Below, piece after piece: positions 32,920 through 38,287 of a stretch of 38,287 nucleotides of DNA. Location of the stretch: contig JAKSKF010000012.1 of the NCBI GenBank assembly GCA_024401825.1, positions 1-38,287 on the forward strand, given 5' to 3'. A program made the translations under genes and the position numbers. How positions within the stretch are numbered: the first letter of the stretch is position 1; every line of letters begins with the position of its first letter. Origin of the DNA: Bacteroidales bacterium. GTDB lineage: Bacteria; Bacteroidota; Bacteroidia; Bacteroidales; UBA932. The notes beneath the pieces were generated by a model. It did not search any database. It was not told the origin of the DNA and saw nothing but the letters and a program-made list of their open reading frames with translations.

Positions 32920-34608
32920 ATGAAAAAGACGATACTTACTATGCTGACGCTCGCGCTCGTGGCAACATCCTGCCACAAGCCCGAGTATGTGAAGCCCACC
33001 GCCGACAGGCAGGGCCTGACCAGTCTCACGGCAATCTTCACCTTCGGTCCCTTCGTTGACCAGGAGCTTGCAAAGCTCACCATAGAGGACGACAGCCAGG
33101 ACTACTTCGTGATACCGATTCCGTATTATTTCCCCGCAAGTTCAGAGAACCAGACCCTGGCATATATGACCAGCGTAAGGGTCCAGGCGGAACTTCAGCC
33201 GAACTTCAAGCTGGACCCGCCCCTGGGAGTGCTGGACCTTACGGATGAGCACAAATTCACCCTTACCGACCCTTTCGGCAACAGCCGCCAGATTATCATC
33301 ACGGGCCAGAGGGTGAAGTCCGCGGATTGTGAAGTCCTGTCCTTCTCGCTTGACAACCCCAAGGTGTCCGGCGTAATAGACAAGACGGCGAAGACCATAG
33401 TCCTTCCCACGGGGGATGACGTTTCCCATTGTACGGCCACCATATCCGTGTCTCCTCACGCTACGGTGTCTCCGGACCTTTCCAAGCCCAGGGACTACAC
33501 CAATCCCGTCAAGATTACGGTGACGGCCCACGACGGAAAGACCACGGCCGAATACACCGTTCAGACAGGAGCTCCGGAGAAGATGGAAAGCGGCATCAAC
33601 ATCAACAGCATAGAGAAGCTGTTCAATCTTGACCCCGTGACCAGAATGGGCCTTCCTCCCTACAACGAGTCCGTTTACATTTCTCTCGCTTCAATCGAGG
33701 GCAATCTCATAGTTTGCCTCGGCAACGGTTCGGCTCCCGTCTATTTCGACGGAATCTCCGGAGACAGGAAGGGATTCGTGAATCTCGGTTCCGCTCCCGC
33801 GGATGTCATCGCCAATGACGAGGGCGGGCACCTCCTCTTCGCTTCGTACGCACAGGGAGGAGACAACCGTGAGACCGTGAACATCTGGAAGACCTCTTCC
33901 GTATCGGATGCTCCCGTGCTGTTCCACTCGTTCGACAATCCCATTGACGTGCCCATAGGACACAGGATGAAGATTATGGGCGATGTGGAGAAAAACGCCG
34001 TGATTACTTTCACCGCCGAAGGCATCGAGTCGGTGACTTCGACCGCCAAGGCCGTTTACCTCACGGTCAAGGGAGGAGCAGTGACTTCCGTCGATGTGGT
34101 TGACTTCGCGTCAGTCACCGGAGGTTGGGGCCCCGCTCCCGTGCATATTGCGACCGTGGTTCCCGCATCAGTCGAACCCGGTTTGGACGGTTGGTTCTAC
34201 GACTATTACAACGGCAATGCCGATGCTGAGGGCAACTACCTCCTGCATTACTGTACGGCCGCCGGAGCGGACAACATCGTTGCAAGACTGGGCAATGGAA
34301 ACTACAATCCCAACTGCCTTGACTCCAAGGGCTTCAACAATTGCCGCTATATGGTTCTCCTTATCGTGAGCCACTTCCCCCAATGGGTTGGACCGATGCT
34401 CTATATGTTCGACATCACCGACCCTGCCTCGACGGCTCTGCTCGTATCCAACGAGAACCTCGCCTGGACACAGAAGGGAACCAACGGAGTCGCCGCTGGA
34501 GACGTGATTCTCAGTCCTTCGGCAGACGGGTACAAACTGTATATGTACTTCTATGACCACAACTCACAGGCCGCCGGCGGTTATGTTGTGGATTGTATCA
34601 AGAGATGA
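32920..34608 (+). CDS. DUF5018-type surface lipoprotein (SusE-position glycan-binding protein)
   Basis: 562 residues from the ATG at 32920; an ATG at 32908 lies inside susD and lacks a signal. Lipobox Cys18 (VATSC). Residues about 135-217 form a DUF5018-like Ig domain (VLSFSLDNPKVSGVI ... NPVKITVTAHDGKTTAEYTVQ). Residues about 225-562 form a beta-rich domain with FPQWVGPMLYMFDIT and GWFYDYYNGNADAEGNYLLHY that is colinear with the C-terminal half of the BACON protein at 36059. By position, a cell-surface glycan-binding protein that presents substrate to SusCD. Its TGA overlaps the next ATG. Confidence 0.75.
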   Translation: MKKTILTMLTLALVATSCHKPEYVKPTADRQGLTSLTAIFTFGPFVDQELAKLTIEDDSQDYFVIPIPYYFPASSENQTLAYMTSVRVQAELQPNFKLDPPLGVLDLTDEHKFTLTDPFGNSRQIIITGQRVKSADCEVLSFSLDNPKVSGVIDKTAKTIVLPTGDDVSHCTATISVSPHATVSPDLSKPRDYTNPVKITVTAHDGKTTAEYTVQTGAPEKMESGININSIEKLFNLDPVTRMGLPPYNESVYISLASIEGNLIVCLGNGSAPVYFDGISGDRKGFVNLGSAPADVIANDEGGHLLFASYAQGGDNRETVNIWKTSSVSDAPVLFHSFDNPIDVPIGHRMKIMGDVEKNAVITFTAEGIESVTSTAKAVYLTVKGGAVTSVDVVDFASVTGGWGPAPVHIATVVPASVEPGLDGWFYDYYNGNADAEGNYLLHYCTAAGADNIVARLGNGNYNPNCLDSKGFNNCRYMVLLIVSHFPQWVGPMLYMFDITDPASTALLVSNENLAWTQKGTNGVAAGDVILSPSADGYKLYMYFYDHNSQAAGGYVVDCIKR

Positions 34609-36032
34609 TGAGAACAGCTTACAGAATATTTGCGGCTTTTCTTGCCGTTTCCCTGGCTTTTTCGGGAATGTCCTGCCAGAAACCTCAGCAGGGCACACCC
34701 GACTGGCCCTGGGTTGACCCGGAGCCCAAGCCGGATACCATCCCGACACCTCCACCGGGCCCGGACGAGCCGGAAGAGCCGGAGCCTCAGTTCAAGGGAA
34801 AGCCCCGCTATGTGTGGATAGATGCGTCAGCGAATTTCAGGTACTACGCCAACAGCGAGAGCCAGATTGAGCAGGACCTTCTCAAAATCAAGGCGATGGG
34901 CTTCACTGACGTGATTGTGGACGTGCGTCCTACGGAAGGCACCGTGCTTTTCAAGTCAGACATCTGCCCTGCAGCCACAAAACTGGCGGCCTGGGTGGAC
35001 GGACAGTACAAGTTCGTCAACAGGACAGAGACCTTTGACTTCCTGCAGGCCTTCATTGAATACGGACACAAGGCGGGCCTCAGGGTCAATGCCGCTATCA
35101 ACACCTTTGTATGCGGATACAGCTACGGAAACAAGAGCGTGGGCCCTGTCTTCACTGGAGAAGTCCCCGCAAAATGGGCTACGGTAGTGAATACGGCGGA
35201 CGGCCTTCAGAGTTCTTTCTATGACGGAGTGCAGGGGACGGTGTTTATGAATCCTGCCAACGCCGATGTCCGGGAGTTTATGCTCAGTCTCATCGGTGAA
35301 CTTGCCGCCTACAAGCCGGACGGAATAATTCTCGACCGCTGCCGTTACGACGACACGGGCTTGGGAAGCGATTTTTCCGAAGAGTCCCGCAAGGCCTTCG
35401 AGGCTTACATCGGCAGGACTCTGGACAACTGGCCTTCCGACGTGTTCGCCCCCGGCACTGAAGCCCTTCCAAGGACTTTGAGCGCTACGCAGAAATCCTG
35501 GATGAGCTTCAGGGTGAAAACCATCCACGACTTTGTGGAGAAGGCTTCCCTGAAGGTGCATTCCATATCCGCCGACACCCGGTTCGGATGCTATGTGGGC
35601 GCCTGGTACGCCGACTACTATCCATCAGGAGTCAACTGGGCGAGTCCGGATTACAATGCCCGCAACAGTTATTCCTGGGCTGACGCCGACTACTCCGGAT
35701 ACGGTTTCGCGGACCATTGTGACTTTATGATGTTAGGATGTTATGCCGGCACCAAGAACATCTATGGCAACGGCGAATGGTCTATGCAGGGCTTTGCGAA
35801 ACTCGGAAAGCAGAAGATAGGAAACAAGGTTGAGGTCAGCGGCGGTCCCGACATAGGCAATGCCTCCGGCTTCGAGTCAGGCGGTCAGGGCGCGCTTATC
35901 CCCAAGACCATAGACGCCTGTATCAACTCCTGTGACGGATACTTTGTCTTCGACCTCTGCCACATCCGTATGTATGACTACTGGAGCAATTTCAAGACAG
36001 GAATCGACGAATATCTGAAAACAGTCAAATAA
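34605..36032 (+). CDS. GHL10-like glycoside hydrolase, lipoprotein (copy 2)
   Basis: 475 residues. Start at ATG 34605 (ATGA overlap with the upstream stop) or the adjacent ATG 34608; the TTG at 34593 is unlikely. Lipobox SGMSC, then a Pro/Glu-rich linker of about 35 residues before the catalytic domain. Barrel features parallel copy 1: IKAMGFTDVIVDVRPTEGTVLF, YGHKAGLRVNAAINTF, PDGIILDRCRYDD (Asp244), GAWYADYYPSGVNWASPDY. The linker and lipid anchor suggest a surface-exposed enzyme that makes fragments for SusCD. Exact linkage specificity unknown. Confidence 0.75.
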   Translation: MMRTAYRIFAAFLAVSLAFSGMSCQKPQQGTPDWPWVDPEPKPDTIPTPPPGPDEPEEPEPQFKGKPRYVWIDASANFRYYANSESQIEQDLLKIKAMGFTDVIVDVRPTEGTVLFKSDICPAATKLAAWVDGQYKFVNRTETFDFLQAFIEYGHKAGLRVNAAINTFVCGYSYGNKSVGPVFTGEVPAKWATVVNTADGLQSSFYDGVQGTVFMNPANADVREFMLSLIGELAAYKPDGIILDRCRYDDTGLGSDFSEESRKAFEAYIGRTLDNWPSDVFAPGTEALPRTLSATQKSWMSFRVKTIHDFVEKASLKVHSISADTRFGCYVGAWYADYYPSGVNWASPDYNARNSYSWADADYSGYGFADHCDFMMLGCYAGTKNIYGNGEWSMQGFAKLGKQKIGNKVEVSGGPDIGNASGFESGGQGALIPKTIDACINSCDGYFVFDLCHIRMYDYWSNFKTGIDEYLKTVK

Positions 36033-36058
36033 CACTTTATTACCAATTTCTATTTATT

Positions 36059-37954
36059 ATGAAAAAGTTTCTTTTTTTGATGACCGCATCCGTTGCTCTT
36101 CTTGCAACGGCTTGCCAGCAGAAGCAGGACCCCGTTACTCCTGCTGTCACTCTTACCAGCGAGGCTGAAGTGGGCGTTCCCACCGAAGGCGGGCAGTTCA
36201 CAGTGACCTTCACTTCGAACGTCCCCTGGACAGTATCCCTGGACAATGCAAACTGGACCGTATCTCCCAAGTCAGGCGATGCGGGTTCGGCTTCCGTCAA
36301 GGTTACGGCGACTGACAACACTACCAACGACCCTGTTGTGTCAAAACTCACAATCAAGGCCCAGTCAGCCAGCGCCACCGTCGTCTTCACCCAGCTTCAG
36401 AAAGACGGGATGGTTGTAAATGTCACCGAGTATGAGGCTCCCTGTGAGGCTTCTACAGTCAGCGTGAAGGTTCTTGCAAACGTAACCGTCACGGCTACCG
36501 CAAACAATGACTGGCTCACCATTGCCGAGGGTACCAAGGGTCTGGTTGAAAAGACTTTCGAGGTTGCAGTTGCCGCCAACGAGGGTGAAGCCCGCGAGGG
36601 AACTGTCACCATCAAGGGAGCAGGCAAGGAAGAGACCGTCACCATCAAGCAGGCTGCATTCGAGCCCAAGTTCGAGGTTGACAATTATGATTTCGATGTA
36701 ACAAAGGACGGAGGCGAGTTTACAGTGAACATAACCACCAACGTTGAGTTTACCGTAAAGGATTATTCAGACGGTTCATTCCCTTGGCAGAGCGCTACAC
36801 TTGCACCGGACAAAAAGAGCCTGAAGGTTGTCATCGGTGCCAATGAGAACTATGACGCGCGCACGTCATATGTCAAGTTCACCGTTCCTGCAATCCAGGA
36901 CCCTGTCGAAGGCGAGGATGGCGAGCCCACGGGAGAGACCAAGGACCACGAGGTAAGGGTTTACTTCCATCAGGTAGGCTATACCACCGTAAATTGGGAG
37001 ACTGCTCTTCCCGAACAGTTTAAGACCGGTACTCAGCTTTCAATGGCAAAGCTCTCAGACTTCTATTTGCTTTTTGACGGTGTCAACTTCCCTGTATTCT
37101 TCAATCCTTCGACCGGAGAAATAACGGGTATCGATGATTGGCAAATCATTGTCGAATCGACAAAGGCGGGCGAAGACATAGAGATAGCAGAAATCTTCAA
37201 CGATGATGCCGGCAACTTGCTTGCAGTTACCAAAGCTTCTTACCTTGAACAGTTTGACGTCTTTGTGATTCCTGCCGGAATTTCACTCGAGTCCGTAGAG
37301 CCTGTCATCCTCTTCAGCTCATACTTTGATTACTACGGATACGGATATGGCCACTTTGCGGCAAGCGGCAATGTCCTGGACGACGGTGTCGTAACAGCCT
37401 TCTTTACAGGACAGGTGGATGGCGGAATTTCCGCACAAGGGGCATATTGGGAAATCGAGAACGGTCAGGTCAGCCAGCGTGAACTCATTGAAATTCCAAC
37501 CGGAAGTACAATCTGGGCTTCCAACAATGTGGCATTCGTTCCTTTCGGAACAAGCGCGGCCGACGGATTCCTCTATGACGGTTATGACGGGACATATACT
37601 CTTCGGCATATAGCAGGAGGCGTATCCACACCTCTTGCAACTATAGGAGACTGGGCAAATGGCGTAACCAGCATCAAGGCCGGTGTCTGGGGAAGCAAAC
37701 CTGTTGTAGCCATCAACAATATGGCTTACTTCCCTCAGTGGGGTATGCCTTCGGTGCTGACAGTATTCGACGCAACTGCGATGACCCCCATCACAACCGT
37801 CGAGATTCTTGCTGACGGCCGTGAGGGTTCATTTATGTCAGACCCTCACCAATCGTCTTGCTTATTGTTTGAACAGAAGGGTGACGCTCTCATCGTTTAC
37901 TCAGCAGACGGCTCACAGGGTCTTCTCCAGAAGATAACCATACCTGCCAAATAG
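36059..37954 (+). CDS. BACON-domain lipoprotein with shared C-terminal beta-rich domain
   Basis: 631 residues. Lipobox Cys19 (LATAC). Three BACON-like Ig domains: about 30-115 (TSNVPWTVS...NWTVSPKSGDAGSASVKVTA), 118-200 (ATANNDWLTIAEG...EGTVTIKGAGKEETVTIKQ) and 205-305. The C-terminal half (about 310-631) is homologous in order to the DUF5018 protein (FPQWGMPSVLTVFDAT, GFLYDGYDGTYTLRHIAG). BACON domains bind carbohydrate or mucin in some proteins but often act as spacers. Probably a second surface glycan-binding protein; last gene of the PUL. Confidence 0.78.
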   Translation: MKKFLFLMTASVALLATACQQKQDPVTPAVTLTSEAEVGVPTEGGQFTVTFTSNVPWTVSLDNANWTVSPKSGDAGSASVKVTATDNTTNDPVVSKLTIKAQSASATVVFTQLQKDGMVVNVTEYEAPCEASTVSVKVLANVTVTATANNDWLTIAEGTKGLVEKTFEVAVAANEGEAREGTVTIKGAGKEETVTIKQAAFEPKFEVDNYDFDVTKDGGEFTVNITTNVEFTVKDYSDGSFPWQSATLAPDKKSLKVVIGANENYDARTSYVKFTVPAIQDPVEGEDGEPTGETKDHEVRVYFHQVGYTTVNWETALPEQFKTGTQLSMAKLSDFYLLFDGVNFPVFFNPSTGEITGIDDWQIIVESTKAGEDIEIAEIFNDDAGNLLAVTKASYLEQFDVFVIPAGISLESVEPVILFSSYFDYYGYGYGHFAASGNVLDDGVVTAFFTGQVDGGISAQGAYWEIENGQVSQRELIEIPTGSTIWASNNVAFVPFGTSAADGFLYDGYDGTYTLRHIAGGVSTPLATIGDWANGVTSIKAGVWGSKPVVAINNMAYFPQWGMPSVLTVFDATAMTPITTVEILADGREGSFMSDPHQSSCLLFEQKGDALIVYSADGSQGLLQKITIPAK

Positions 37955-37979
37955 TTCGGTTGAGACTGTTTTACAAATC

Positions 37980-38013
37980 GGCCGGCCGGGTTTTTCCCCG
38001 ACCGGCCTTTTTT
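37980..38013 (+). terminator. Intrinsic terminator at the end of the PUL operon
   Basis: GGCCGGCCGGG (37980-37990) pairs with CCCGACCGGCC (37997-38007) with one C-A mismatch, followed by six T (38008-38013). The T-rich loop is 6 nt. Located 25 bp after the BACON gene stop. Confidence 0.88.
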
Positions 38014-38287
38014 CTAAGGGCAGAGAACCGAAATGTGTGTAATTGAGCAGGTCTCTGAACGGTGGTTTGATTCTCTTGCCTTCTCAACCCCCGGCCCCTG
38101 GCCGGCCCCTTTCAGGGGCATTGCCGCTCCGACTTCGTCTCCGCGGGCGCGGATGAACACAAGTATGCTGTTGTCGGTGTATTTAGATTATGTCTTAAAA
38201 TGTCAGTATTATGGAATCAAGCGCAGTTTAAGGCATTTCTCAACCTCATTATTGTGCTGTATTCCGCGTTGGAAATATTGATTTTCT
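38014..38287. other. Non-coding or unassigned right end
   Basis: No supported gene. An 82-codon frame at 38033-38281 has no recognisable domain, signal or promoter. A GC-rich dyad GCCCCTG (38094-38100) with CAGGGGC (38113-38119) lies within, not followed by T residues. The left part is GC-rich and the right part (38160-38287) AT-rich, as in an upstream region of a gene beyond the window. Confidence 0.4.

Noticed and set aside
38094-38119. GC-rich dyad as a second terminator
   Set aside because: No T tract follows and the loop is 12 nt; the true terminator is at 37980-38013.
38033-38281. 82-codon frame at the right end
   Set aside because: No domain, signal or promoter recognised and it crosses the GC-rich dyad; likely chance.

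Overview
The window is a chromosomal segment of a Bacteroidota bacterium, most likely an uncultured gut-type member of the Bacteroidales. The evidence is the SusC/SusD pair, the BACON and DUF5018 lipoproteins, the DUF4270, DUF4294 and DUF3098 families, the secY-map-infA-rpmJ order without adk, and promoters of the phylum-specific type (TTG, 19-20 bp, TAnnTTTG). The genus cannot be fixed from the sequence.

Region 1 (1-1377) is the end of an S10 ribosomal operon: rpsS (partial), rplV, rpsC, then an intrinsic terminator. Region 2 (1378-11488) is a block of about 10 kb of housekeeping genes on both strands lying between rpsC and rplP, which are normally adjacent. It holds a TlpA-like lipoprotein, uvrC and pnuC; acpP as a single-gene unit with its own promoter and terminator; DUF4270 plus a short GT5 starch-synthase-like gene on the minus strand; ftsX, DUF3098, uppP and an lpxH-like gene; and DUF4294 on the minus strand. 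Region 3 (11489-22019) resumes the ribosomal cluster from its own consensus promoter: rplP, rpmC, rpsQ, rplN, rplX, rplE, rpsN, rpsH, rplF, rplR, rpsE, rpmD, rplO, secY, map, infA, rpmJ, rpsM, rpsK, rpsD, rpoA, rplQ. The small rpmJ gene (38 codons) is included.

Region 4 (22020-25568) has a lipoprotein that joins a fimbrillin-like N-terminus to an alpha/beta-hydrolase (secretory-lipase type). It is convergent with, and overlaps, a minus-strand ROK/NagC-type regulator. Region 5 (25569-37954) is a compact polysaccharide-utilization-type operon: AGE-family sugar 2-epimerase, GHL10-like glycosidase, SusC, SusD, DUF5018 lipoprotein, a second GHL10-like glycosidase (lipoprotein), and a BACON lipoprotein, closed by a terminator. 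The divergent ROK regulator probably controls it. An AGE epimerase, a ROK regulator and two GHL10-like enzymes suggest an N-acetylamino-sugar glycan as substrate, possibly peptide-free peptidoglycan or a sialic-acid/ManNAc-containing glycan; this is inference. The last 333 bases hold only the terminator and no gene I can support.

Main points of interest: the split of the ribosomal supercluster by a rearranged housekeeping block; the amino-sugar-type PUL with two GHL10-like enzymes of different predicted location and two surface lipoproteins sharing one C-terminal domain; the fimbrillin/hydrolase fusion; and three genes whose -7 box lies 5-6 nt from the start codon, suggesting leaderless mRNAs.
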